From positions 186,001-250,000 of the forward strand of contig JAIETP010000010.1 in the NCBI GenBank assembly GCA_019744975.1: a stretch of 64,000 bases of DNA, written 5' to 3'. Source of the stretch: Burkholderiales bacterium. Lineage in GTDB: Bacteria > Pseudomonadota > Gammaproteobacteria > Burkholderiales > SG8-41. Under the pieces are notes generated by a model. That model searched no databases. It was given only the letters and a program-made list of their open reading frames with translations, and had not been told where the DNA came from. Position numbers and translations under genes: made by a program. Of this stretch, positions 52,569 through 60,765 are shown one piece after another. The number at the start of each line of letters is the position of its first letter. Position 1 is the stretch's first letter.

Positions 52569-54539
52569 ATGAAAATGACAAATGCTCAATCGCTAATTAA
52601 AAATGTGCTGATTTCAATTGCGGCCGCATTGATGCTCGCAGGATGCGAGACTAACCTAATCTTAAAAGAATCACGTGATCATTTTGATTCTGGCCGCGGC
52701 GAAGAGGGGCTCATGGTCTTGGAAAAAGCATCGCGCGACAATCCAGGAAACCTCGCATATCGCTCAGAATATTTTCGTCAAAGAGAGCTGGCGATCGCTC
52801 AATGGTTAAGTCAAGCAGAGACATTGCGACAAGCGGGACAACACGACTCAGCGACCGCAATCTATCGTGTCATCCTGAAATACGACCCTCAAAATGTGCG
52901 TGCGCAAACCGGAATCGCCGGACTGGAAACCGACAAAAGTCATCGTGTCGCCATCGCAAACGCCGAAAAACTTATCAAGGAAAACAAATTTATCGAGGCA
53001 CGCGACGCCCTCAGGCCTGTTTTTAACGAAAATCCGACGCACCGCGACGCGCGCCGACTACAGCGCGAGATTGATGACAAAACCCTCAAACCCGCGATCA
53101 TCACACCTCAGATCAAGGCTACAACGGCAAAACCCATCACACTTGAACTACGCGAAGTCTCTCTGCGCTCGGTATTCGACGTGATTTCCAGAACCACTGG
53201 GCTAAGTTTCGTTTTCGACAAGGATTTTCGTGGCGATCAGCGTACAACCATTACTGTACGCAATGCGACCGTAGATGAGCTTTTAGGACTAGTGCTCTCC
53301 ACCAATCAACTCGAGCAGAAATTTGTCAACGAGAATACGTTGATGATTTACCCCAACACACCACAGAAGCAACGCGAATACCAGGAATTGGTGATCCGGA
53401 CGTTTTATCTTAAGAACGTACCTGCGAAACAAACTGCAAGCATGATTCGCACGCTGGTAAAAACCCGGGACATCTTCATAGACGACACACTTAATATGCT
53501 TGTCATCAAAGACACTCCTAACGCAATACGCATGGCAGAGAAACTGGTTGCCGCGCACGATCTCGCAGAGCCTGAAGTCATGCTGGAAGTGGAAGTACTG
53601 GAAATCGGCTCTAACCGACTACTTGATTTGGGGCTGCGTTATCCGGATTCCGTCGCATGGAGCTTGGTGGGCGGAGCTACAACACCGGGTGGCGGCTCCA
53701 TCGGTACTCCTGGCGTTTTGTCGCTTACGGAATGGCTCAATCGCAATGCAGGCTTGGTGCGCCTTACTGTTACTAATCCTCTGTTTTTATTTTCATTACG
53801 CCAACAAGATGGGGTCACCAGCGTTTTGGCAAACCCGCGCATCCGTGTAAAAAACCGAGAAAAAGCAAAAATACACATCGGCGACCGCGTGCCCGTCATT
53901 ACCACAACCGCTGCTGCTGCCGGCGGGTTCGTATCCGAATCTGTAAGTTATCTCGATGTCGGACTCAAGCTGGAAGTCGAACCTCTCGTGTATTTGCAGG
54001 ATGAAATCGGCATAAAGGTGGGTCTTGAGGTGAGTAATATCGTGCGCGAAATTCGCAGCACCAATTCCAATACCCTGACCTATCAAGTCGGCACGCGAAA
54101 CGCGCAGACCAACCTGCGGTTAAAGGACGGGGAAACGCAGATCCTCGCAGGACTGATCAGCAGTGAAGACCGGCGCACCGCCAATCGCGTTCCAGGAATT
54201 GGTGCATTGCCTGTGGTAGGACGTTTGTTCTCGGACACACATGAAACCCGCGGCAAAACCGAAATCGTGCTGTTAATTACACCGCGCCTGTTACGAACAC
54301 TAGACCGCCCAGACAATCGCGTTGTTGAATTCTCAGCCGGAACCGAAGCATCGTCCGGCACGCTTTCCGTATCAGCAGCAACACCCGTCACTCAACCATC
54401 ACCCCCGATAGCAGTTCCAACAGCACCAAAGCCCACGCCCGCACCGGCTGTTCAACCTGCTCCGACGCCAGGACAACAGTCGCCTCCGCCAGCAATACCG
54501 GCACTGGTGCCGTTTGGCGGCTTGCAACCCAGTCCTTGA
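52569..54539 (+). CDS. gspD: Lipoprotein secretin GspD with TPR N-terminus and Pro-rich tail
   Basis: 656 residues. Lipobox LAGC, acylated Cys26. Residues 40-155 are TPR-like (EEGLMVLEKASRDNPGNLAY, RVILKYDPQNVRAQTGIAGL). Secretin N-domains lie at about 190-330 (LREVSLRSVFDVISRTTGLS, VIKDTPNAIRMAEKLV) and the secretin channel at about 340-580, ending VPGIGALPVVGRLFSDTHET and TEIVLLITPRLL. The last 70 residues are Pro/Ala-rich and disordered. Self-piloting by lipidation means no GspS is needed. The TPR region replaces the classical GspD N0 domain, as in Bfp/MSHA-type secretins. AGGGGAC lies 6 bases before the ATG. Confidence 0.92.
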   Translation: MKMTNAQSLIKNVLISIAAALMLAGCETNLILKESRDHFDSGRGEEGLMVLEKASRDNPGNLAYRSEYFRQRELAIAQWLSQAETLRQAGQHDSATAIYRVILKYDPQNVRAQTGIAGLETDKSHRVAIANAEKLIKENKFIEARDALRPVFNENPTHRDARRLQREIDDKTLKPAIITPQIKATTAKPITLELREVSLRSVFDVISRTTGLSFVFDKDFRGDQRTTITVRNATVDELLGLVLSTNQLEQKFVNENTLMIYPNTPQKQREYQELVIRTFYLKNVPAKQTASMIRTLVKTRDIFIDDTLNMLVIKDTPNAIRMAEKLVAAHDLAEPEVMLEVEVLEIGSNRLLDLGLRYPDSVAWSLVGGATTPGGGSIGTPGVLSLTEWLNRNAGLVRLTVTNPLFLFSLRQQDGVTSVLANPRIRVKNREKAKIHIGDRVPVITTTAAAAGGFVSESVSYLDVGLKLEVEPLVYLQDEIGIKVGLEVSNIVREIRSTNSNTLTYQVGTRNAQTNLRLKDGETQILAGLISSEDRRTANRVPGIGALPVVGRLFSDTHETRGKTEIVLLITPRLLRTLDRPDNRVVEFSAGTEASSGTLSVSAATPVTQPSPPIAVPTAPKPTPAPAVQPAPTPGQQSPPPAIPALVPFGGLQPSP

Positions 54540-54555
54540 TTCGCAAACGTTGCCT

Positions 54556-55035
54556 GTGAAACATCGTTCAACAGCCGGCTTCACGCTGATCGAACTCGTA
54601 ATTACGGTAGCGATCATCGCAATACTCGCCTCCATTGCAATGCCACTGAACGAACTAACTGTCCAGCGCGGCAAGGAGCAAGACTTGCGGCGGGCACTGC
54701 GCGAAATTCGTAATGGTATTGATTCCTATAAACAAGCCTCGGATGAGGGACGAATTCTTAAGAGAATCGGTGAATCTGGTTATCCGAAGCGTCTCGAAGA
54801 TCTGATTGAAGGTGTCGATGATCAAAAGAACCCGAAGAAAGAGAAAATCTATTTTTTGCGCCGTATCCCGCGCGATCCTCTGGACGAGGATCCCAATAAA
54901 ACGGCTGTGGACACATGGGGCAAGCGCAGTTACTCAAGCCCACCTGATGACCCCAGAGACGGTGACGATGTATTCGACATATACACACTTGCCTCTGGAA
55001 AAGGTATCAACGGACGACCTTATCGAGAATGGTAA
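54556..55035 (+). CDS. Pseudopilin (GspH/I-like)
   Basis: About 160 residues. Prepilin site G|FTLIE after a short basic leader (KHRSTAG), then LVITVAIIAILASIAMP and a mainly charged soluble domain (EQDLRRALREIRNGIDSYKQ). The start is uncertain: GTG 54556 or TTG 54550, both after the gspD stop; the frame also overlaps the end of gspD from a TTG at 54514. It is the first of three minor-type pseudopilins in a row. Confidence 0.85.
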   Translation: MKHRSTAGFTLIELVITVAIIAILASIAMPLNELTVQRGKEQDLRRALREIRNGIDSYKQASDEGRILKRIGESGYPKRLEDLIEGVDDQKNPKKEKIYFLRRIPRDPLDEDPNKTAVDTWGKRSYSSPPDDPRDGDDVFDIYTLASGKGINGRPYREW

Positions 55036-55412
55036 TGCGCACACGTTCAAACGCATTTACATTAATCGAACTCATAGTCGTACTCGCCATTGTTGCATTG
55101 TTGCTTACCCTGGCAGTACCGAGATATTTTTCCAGCATTGATCGCTCCAAAGAGGCGGTGCTCAAAGAAAACCTCTACCAAGTACGCGATGCCATTAACA
55201 AATACTACGCCGACAAAGGCAAATACCCGGAGTCTCTCGAATCGCTCACCAGTGATAAATACCTGCGAAAATTACCAATAGACCCGGTCACGGAGAGCGC
55301 CACAACCTGGGTTATCGTGCCTCCAGAAGACGCCCAGAAAGGCGGAGTCTACGATATTAAAAGTGGGGCTAAGGGCAAAGCGGTGGACGGCACGGCCTTC
55401 ACAGAGTGGTAA
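55029..55412 (+). CDS. Pseudopilin with Ala at position -1
   Basis: 127 residues. The cleavage site reads SNA|FTLIE, with Ala instead of the usual Gly at -1, then LIVVLAIVALLLTLAVPRYF and a short GspG-like domain (YQVRDAINKYYADKGKYPES). Ala at -1 is tolerated by some prepilin peptidases at lower efficiency. It overlaps the preceding gene by 7 nt. Confidence 0.85.
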   Translation: MVMRTRSNAFTLIELIVVLAIVALLLTLAVPRYFSSIDRSKEAVLKENLYQVRDAINKYYADKGKYPESLESLTSDKYLRKLPIDPVTESATTWVIVPPEDAQKGGVYDIKSGAKGKAVDGTAFTEW

Positions 55413-55969
55413 CCATACGCGTCATGACACGGCCGCTCAAATATCATGCCTTGCCGCAAGGAACTTCTTCGGCCCAACATGGGTTTACCTATCTCACGGT
55501 CATTTTTATATTGGCAATACTGACCGGGGGTCTCGCGCTCATCGGGGAAGTCTGGCACACCACATCCCTGCAAGATAAAGAAGCGGAGCTCTTGTTTGTG
55601 GGCAACCAATACCGTAAAGCCATTGAACGCTATTACCTCGGCGGACCTCGTCAGTTCCCGCGCACCGTCAACGACCTGCTGAAAGACCCTCGCACGCCGA
55701 CTACCGAACGCTACCTGCGCAAAGCCTATGCGGACCCTGTCACCGGAAAAACTGAATGGGGTCTCGTCAAAGCACCCGATGGCGGCATCATGGGTATATA
55801 CAGCCTGTCCGAACTAAAGCCGCTTAAATCTGCAAACTTCCGATTGCAGGACAAAAGCTTTGAGAAAACTGAAAAATATTCAGACTGGAAATTTATATAC
55901 TCTCCCTTGCAATTGACTATCGTCCCCACGCCCATCGCAAAGCCTCTTGGCGCCACCCAATTGAGATAA
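55406..55969 (+). CDS. Minor pseudopilin lacking Glu5
   Basis: 187 residues. Prepilin-like segment HG|FTYLTVIFILAILTGGLAL; position +5 is Thr, not Glu. The leader is long (26 residues). The soluble part (LFVGNQYRKAIERYYLGGPR, NDLLKDPRTPTTERYLRKAY) resembles GspH/GspK-sized tip subunits. Loss of Glu5 is the known feature of the GspK tip subunit, so this may be the pseudopilus tip. Confidence 0.8.
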   Translation: MVTIRVMTRPLKYHALPQGTSSAQHGFTYLTVIFILAILTGGLALIGEVWHTTSLQDKEAELLFVGNQYRKAIERYYLGGPRQFPRTVNDLLKDPRTPTTERYLRKAYADPVTGKTEWGLVKAPDGGIMGIYSLSELKPLKSANFRLQDKSFEKTEKYSDWKFIYSPLQLTIVPTPIAKPLGATQLR

Positions 55970-55971
55970 TT

Positions 55972-57285
55972 ATGTGTAAATTCATGCGATACGCACAACA
56001 GAGAACCCTGTCGATACTTATCACAATGGCGATGGTGGTTATTTTTCATGTCGGAGCACAGGCCGCCGAGTTGAATGCGCAATCTCGCTGGGTGCTATGG
56101 TTGGAATCAATTCCCAAAGAGGACACAGTCGTATCTGCACTCCCATTGTCGAAAAATTCAACATCCTCCACTGATCAATCGTGGCAGGAACGCTGGGGCA
56201 AACTTTCGCCCGCTATAGCTTGGAACGATATTGCAATTGATTTGATTATCAAATACCAGAAAAACCCGTTGCGGGCAGTTCGTGCGCTGGCCTTGTTGCA
56301 TGTTGCAATGCATGATGCATTGGTGCTCTGTGCACGCTCGGAATGCAGTGAACCTGCAACACGCATCGCGCTACATGCTGCTGCGGGTCGAACACTAAAG
56401 CATCTCTATCCACAAGAAAGTCCTGGTCGCCTCGAAGCATTGTCGTTATCTGCAGCACACGCAGTCATGATCGGGAATGCTCTCAACAATGACCTTCAAA
56501 CTGGCTGGAAAATCGGTCATTTAGCCGCACGCGCTGCTGTCATTCGGGCATTGAATGATGGTGCCGATCTTCCTCGCAATCTGAAGGCTCGACCGCCCCA
56601 GAAACCTGGCATCTGGCGCTCCACCCCACCGATGAATATCCACGACCCGGCCGAGCCGAGGGCCGGTGAATGGCGTCCATGGGTACTTAAGAGCGGTGCG
56701 GAATTCGAACCACCGCCCCCTGTCACTTACGACAGCGCCGCATATTGGAGTGAGGTCGAGGAAGTGCGCCTTACCGCAATAAACCTTACTGCGTCACAGA
56801 AAAAAATCGCCGAAGATTGGAACCTGGACTTGGGCACCGTCACTCCTGCTGGCGTATGGAATCAGAGCGCCCGGCGCGCTGCACTTGCGCAAAAACTTGA
56901 TATAGCTGAGACGACTCGCCTCTTTGCGGCACTCAATGTTGCCATGATGGATGCTTTCATCGCCTGCTGGCACTCCAAATTCAAGTGGTGGACACAGCGC
57001 CCGATTACCGCGGTCCGTGAAAAATATGATGCAAATTTCCTGTCACATGTCCTGACGCCGCCCTTTCCCAGTTACGTCTCCGGACACTCCGCTGGTTCCG
57101 GCGCAGCGTCTACCGTGCTGGGTATGTTTTTCCCGGATCAAGCAGAAAAATTCTGGCTCGATGCTGAGGAAGCAGCAATCTCACGACTCTATGGCGGGAT
57201 TCATTTCACTAGCGACAATACGGAAGGCCTGAAGCTAGGCCGGCGTGTAGGAGGGCGCGTCATTGAGCGCATTCAACAAAGATAA
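55972..57285 (+). CDS. Exported vanadium-haloperoxidase/PAP2-like protein
   Basis: 437 residues with a signal peptide (LITMAMVVIFHVGAQAAE). The acid phosphatase/haloperoxidase motifs are complete: K-x6-RP as KFKWWTQRP (near residue 338), PSYVSGHSAG (near 367) and SRLYGGIHF (near 404), which hold vanadate or phosphate. It starts 2 nt after the last pseudopilin gene, so it is transcribed with the machine. Possible roles are halogenation of organics outside the cell or phosphatase activity on lipids. It is a likely substrate of the secretion machine. Confidence 0.85.
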   Translation: MCKFMRYAQQRTLSILITMAMVVIFHVGAQAAELNAQSRWVLWLESIPKEDTVVSALPLSKNSTSSTDQSWQERWGKLSPAIAWNDIAIDLIIKYQKNPLRAVRALALLHVAMHDALVLCARSECSEPATRIALHAAAGRTLKHLYPQESPGRLEALSLSAAHAVMIGNALNNDLQTGWKIGHLAARAAVIRALNDGADLPRNLKARPPQKPGIWRSTPPMNIHDPAEPRAGEWRPWVLKSGAEFEPPPPVTYDSAAYWSEVEEVRLTAINLTASQKKIAEDWNLDLGTVTPAGVWNQSARRAALAQKLDIAETTRLFAALNVAMMDAFIACWHSKFKWWTQRPITAVREKYDANFLSHVLTPPFPSYVSGHSAGSGAASTVLGMFFPDQAEKFWLDAEEAAISRLYGGIHFTSDNTEGLKLGRRVGGRVIERIQQR

Positions 57286-57290
57286 ACCAC

Positions 57291-57911
57291 TCAGCGCGCA
57301 TGAATTGCATATACCGGTTCGCCATACGCACGGGCGCAACGTGGTCTTACACTGAGCACGCTTCCCTCCGGGATCACGTTGTCAAGTGTAGCGCGAGGTT
57401 CCCGGGCTTCCAGCACCTTCAACACGCTGCCATCAGCAGGGGAATGCAAACGCACCTCATAATATATGGCCCCTGAAACGGCCTGCCACTCACCAACGCT
57501 GCGTCCGTTCTCAAGTTTGAACCATACTTGCAACGGCGCCGGACAGGTAGTGGTCGCATCAATCAAAAACCAAGTCTGTTCAGAAACGCTCAAATTACCA
57601 GCACAACGTGCAGCGACGCTGACTGTCACCTTGGCGCGCTCGTCAGCAAGAGGTGTTGGCGGAACAAAGCGAGGGTCGGTAACAGCTACATCAAATGAAG
57701 CAACAATCTGCCCCTCGGGCACCCTGCTTAATACCTTAAGCACATAGGTATCCGCGCCAGCCACAGCAGTCCAGCGAATAACAGGACGCGTCTCAGCAGT
57801 AATATTCCCAGCGGGTGAAATCCACTTGGGTGCCAAGCAATCTGCGAATACCGGCCCGACTGCGGCAAATTGCATCGCGAAGCACAGCGCAGTTTTCCAC
57901 ATTATTGTCAT
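57291..57911 (-). CDS. Secreted fibronectin-III-like protein
   Basis: 206 residues with signal peptide (ALCFAMQFAAVGPVFA). Two weak FnIII-like beta modules (PVIRWTAVAGADTYVLKVLS, GEWQAVSGAIYYEVRLHSPA) with four cysteines that could form two disulphides. It converges on the haloperoxidase-like gene. Codon use fits the island. No family assigned. Confidence 0.65.
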   Translation of the reverse strand: MTIMWKTALCFAMQFAAVGPVFADCLAPKWISPAGNITAETRPVIRWTAVAGADTYVLKVLSRVPEGQIVASFDVAVTDPRFVPPTPLADERAKVTVSVAARCAGNLSVSEQTWFLIDATTTCPAPLQVWFKLENGRSVGEWQAVSGAIYYEVRLHSPADGSVLKVLEAREPRATLDNVIPEGSVLSVRPRCARAYGEPVYAIHAR

Positions 57912-58067
57912 TCTATATTTAGCTACTCAAAAAACTCTACCCTAAAATTACACAAACTATTGGTTCTCTCTTTTTCAAAAATTACATTGCATGACGCTAT
58001 AAATTTCTCGACTTGACGCCTGCGCAAGAGTCACCTCCTATTTACCATATATGGCTGCTCGCGCTTT

Positions 58068-58262
58068 TCGTGTCGAATCCATTTGCCTACGCTCCCACAG
58101 GATGAAAAACGGCGGATCGTGAAAACCATCACCGAGAAGATCACCATCGGTGACGGTGAAATGGAGATTAACCTCTACTACGCCCCGCCACCCCCTCCCA
58201 AGGTCGGGAGTGGCGGGAGCTCTTCAGACGAAGGGGGAGGTAACCCTCCACCTTCTAGAACC
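58068..58262 (+). pseudogene. C-terminal remnant of a serine recombinase
   Basis: The frame encodes DEKRRIVKTITEKITIGDGE then MEINLYYAPP, the typical C-terminal end of resolvase/invertase-type serine recombinases (pattern ...RRIV-x-ITEKI-x-IG-x-GE-x-EI-NL). The catalytic N-terminus and zinc ribbon are absent. It lies 37 bp left of the right direct repeat. The gap from 57912 to 58067 is AT-rich with no gene. Confidence 0.7.
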
Positions 58263-58298
58263 CCCTCTGGAAACCGTGGTCATTTGGCAACACCTCGT

Positions 58299-58396
58299 CA
58301 GGGATACAGTTTCAGCGCCTGCGCCCGGTAACCCGTCGCGCGCTGGTCGGCGGCGCGCCGCGCATCGAGGATGACTTTGTCCAGCCGGTCGGCCAT
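58299..58396 (-). pseudogene. N-terminal fragment of yajD
   Basis: The first 32 codons of yajD (MADRLDKVILDARRAADQRA onward), truncated at the island edge. The intact gene is at 22892-23254. Confidence 0.88.
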
Positions 58397-58542
58397 GGGC
58401 GCCCCGTTTTAAATGTCAGGACATCAGGACTGCACCGCCCTGACAGCAACGCGTTCCCCCGCGCCCGGCAGGTAAACCGGATGATATTCAGAGCGGTTCG
58501 GCTGGCCGGCGGCGACGTGCATGACCATGTTCGCGAGGTCGA
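58299..58542. repeat. Right 244-bp direct repeat flanking the island
   Basis: Counterpart of 23157-23400. It contains a 5' fragment of yajD and the 3' end of the intact C45 gene, so each flanking gene is whole on one side only. Confidence 0.93.
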
Positions 58543-59545
58543 ATACCGTGGAGGCGATGGTCATGCTGGAGCCCTGCCCCGCGTATTCATGCGGCGCGCG
58601 GCAGATCGCCCGCGGCGCGCCGAATTCATCGCGCAGCACCGCCTTGACGTCTTCGACGGTGATGGCGCCGATTTTCGCTTCGAGCAACTGGCGGGCGCGG
58701 AAATCGCGGTACAGGCTGTCGCCGTTGTAGGACTTCGCCACGCCCTGGGTTTGCGCCGCCAGCGACTGGAAGTGATTTGCATGCGTCAGCAGCCCGCGCT
58801 CGGGATAAACGGGATAGACATTGTCCGGCGTGGTCTCGAAATCAATCGCAACGCCGTCACGGTGGGCCAGCACGTAATTGCCGGATGCGCCGCGCGGCGA
58901 ACGGGTGAGGATGTCGATCGCCTCGTAGAAATGGCGTGAATTGAGGATGCGTCGGCGCAAAATCGGGATCGGCACGCCGACCCGGCCCTTGTCCTCGCTC
59001 GACGTCAGCATGTTGCCGCAGACGACGATGCCGTGTTCGTTGAAACCGTCGCGCCCGACCATGCCGGCCTCGACGATCAGCGACAGCGCCGGTTTGTCTT
59101 TTTGCCGGATGCGCAGCAGCACCACGCTGTCGAGCGCCGGGCTGCGCCAGTCCCAGTTCTTGCCGACGATGACGCCGCGGTGCTGCGTGGCCTCGGGCAG
59201 CGCGATGATGGTGGTGCATTCGGTCGCGGCGCGGCTGCCGCCGCTGGCGCCGTACATCAGTTCGGTGCGGCAATTGACCGCGACGATGTCTTCCAATTGC
59301 TGGCGCGAACCCTCGGCAATGCCCCTGATCTCCGCCATCACCGAGGCGTCAATGACTTCGATCTGCGCGGCAAATGCCCGTGCCCGCTCGCGCACCTGCT
59401 CCAGCGACAGTTTGGAGTGGCGGCCGAAAACGCCGAGGTAGAACCCGATGGTTTTTGCGACCCGCTCGGCGGCGAGTGCGCCGTGCTGCATGCCGCACTC
59501 GCGGGCATCGCCTTCGATGCTGTAAACCGGAAAGGGTTTGTACAT
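58424..59545 (-). CDS. C45-family acyltransferase/amidohydrolase (penicillin acyltransferase-like)
   Basis: 373 residues. An Ntn-hydrolase of the acyl-CoA:6-aminopenicillanate acyltransferase type, which self-cleaves before a nucleophilic cysteine. Here Cys110 is in AATECTTIIALPE. WDWRSPALDSVVLLRI and GFNEHGIVVCGN follow, as usual. No signal peptide. The start has only GGGGGC before it. It is downstream of a Bug gene by 21 bp; the receptor may bring in the carboxylate the enzyme acts on. Its last codons lie in the right repeat and are intact here. Confidence 0.85.
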   Translation of the reverse strand: MYKPFPVYSIEGDARECGMQHGALAAERVAKTIGFYLGVFGRHSKLSLEQVRERARAFAAQIEVIDASVMAEIRGIAEGSRQQLEDIVAVNCRTELMYGASGGSRAATECTTIIALPEATQHRGVIVGKNWDWRSPALDSVVLLRIRQKDKPALSLIVEAGMVGRDGFNEHGIVVCGNMLTSSEDKGRVGVPIPILRRRILNSRHFYEAIDILTRSPRGASGNYVLAHRDGVAIDFETTPDNVYPVYPERGLLTHANHFQSLAAQTQGVAKSYNGDSLYRDFRARQLLEAKIGAITVEDVKAVLRDEFGAPRAICRAPHEYAGQGSSMTIASTVFDLANMVMHVAAGQPNRSEYHPVYLPGAGERVAVRAVQS

Positions 59546-59566
59546 GGGATGCCCCCGGGCGCGAGT

Positions 59567-60520
59567 TTATTCGAGCTTGATGTTCTGGCTGGTGATGATG
59601 CGCGCGAGCTTGTCGATATTGGCCCTGAGCATTTCGCGCAGTTCCTCCGGCGTGCTCGCCGCCGGATCAAGGCCGGTATCCAGCATCGGTTCGCGCACTT
59701 CCTTCAGCGTCACCATTTTTTTGACCTCGGCGTTCAGCAGTTTGACCACGCCGTCCGGCAGGCCCGCCGGCCCGTAGAAGCCCATCCATGACGGAAAGTC
59801 GTAACCGGGCAGGCCGGTCTCGGCGATGGTCGGTATCGCCATCGCCGCGGCGGTGCGTTTGGCGCTGGTCACCCCGAGCGCGCGCAACTTGCCGGTTTTG
59901 ACGTGCTGCATCGCCGCGGCAATGACGCCGAACGACAGGTCGATGCGCCCGGCCATCAGGTCGGTGTAGCCCGGACCGCTGCCCTTGTAGGCGACATGCA
60001 GCATGTCGATCTTGGCCATGGATTTAAAAAGTTCGGCGGCGAGGTGCGGCCCCTGACCGATGCCGGACGAGCCGAAACTCAAAGAGCCGGGCTGTTTTTT
60101 GGCCAGCGCAATGATGTCCTTCGCCGTTTTTGCCGGAACCGTCGGGTGCGTCACCAGCATCAGCGGATACGTGGCGAACAGCGAAATCGGCGTGAAATCG
60201 CGCAGCAGGTCGAGCTTGACGTTGGGATACAGCGTGGGCAATGCCGCCATCGCGCTGCCGGCGATGATCAGGGTATAACCGTCCGGTGCAGCGCGCGCCA
60301 CGTACTGGCGGCCGATCACCGCGCCGCCGCCGGGCCGGTTTTCCACCAGGAACTGTTTGCCGGTCACGTCGGTGAGTTGTTTGGCAATGATGCGCCCCAT
60401 GAAATCATCGGACCCCCCGGGCGCCGCCGTGACAACAATACGCACCGTCTTGGTCGGATAAGCCTGCGCAACGCTGATCAGCGAAAAACAAAGCAACACA
60501 ACCCCGATGACGCTTTTCAT
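59567..60520 (-). CDS. Bug/TctC-family periplasmic substrate-binding protein
   Basis: 317 residues. Signal MKSVIGVVLLCFSLISVAQA. Motifs YPTKTVRIVVTAAPGGSDDF, LVENRPGGGAVIG, AAPDGYTLII and FGSSGIGQGPHLAAELFK. AAGGAG lies eight bases before ATG 60520. It is co-oriented with the C45 gene and is probably its transport partner. The 245-bp gap to the divergent racemase gene shows no clear promoter. Confidence 0.93.
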   Translation of the reverse strand: MKSVIGVVLLCFSLISVAQAYPTKTVRIVVTAAPGGSDDFMGRIIAKQLTDVTGKQFLVENRPGGGAVIGRQYVARAAPDGYTLIIAGSAMAALPTLYPNVKLDLLRDFTPISLFATYPLMLVTHPTVPAKTAKDIIALAKKQPGSLSFGSSGIGQGPHLAAELFKSMAKIDMLHVAYKGSGPGYTDLMAGRIDLSFGVIAAAMQHVKTGKLRALGVTSAKRTAAAMAIPTIAETGLPGYDFPSWMGFYGPAGLPDGVVKLLNAEVKKMVTLKEVREPMLDTGLDPAASTPEELREMLRANIDKLARIITSQNIKLE

Positions 60521-60765
60521 GAACTGAGCTCCTTGTTAGACACGTATTGTTTTCCGCTGGTCAACCGCACCTAACGGCACCTGTTTTCATCACAAAGCAT
60601 GAAAAACGGGAAGGCGTCCGCAGTTTATCCGCGATCACCACTACGGGCAATCAAAGCAGGGCCGGCGGGCCCTGCAGACTCGCCGTCGAGCTCGCGAACG
60701 GGCACACTTTGAAGCGAAGTCGCGATAACATCGGCCCTCTCACTTTAGCGGCGAAAGCGGGTGCC

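Larger units (their letters stand above)
23401..58298. mobile_element. 34.9-kb inserted island carrying a T2SS-like system and RHS/YD-repeat proteins
   Basis: The boundaries are set by the two 244-bp direct repeats. The interior is visibly richer in A+T than the flanks, has its own divergent operon organisation, and carries a serine-recombinase remnant at its right edge and a Y1 transposase at its left edge. Flanking genes on either side are fragments of the same two ancestral genes, which proves an insertion relative to the ancestral yajD-C45 arrangement. How it moved is not clear: no intact integrase is present. Confidence 0.8.

Noticed and set aside
47305-55969. Type IV pilus (MSHA-like) rather than T2SS-like machine
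   Set aside because: GspG with its calcium-loop ending, and absence of PilT and of a long major pilin, favour a pseudopilus machine, although the PilM/N/O-like genes are pilus-style; the hybrid nature is stated in the calls.
23157-58542. The 244-bp repeat as a plain assembly artefact
   Set aside because: The two copies differ at five sites and each flanking gene is continuous on its own side, which a duplicated read block would not produce. Long reads would still be needed for proof.
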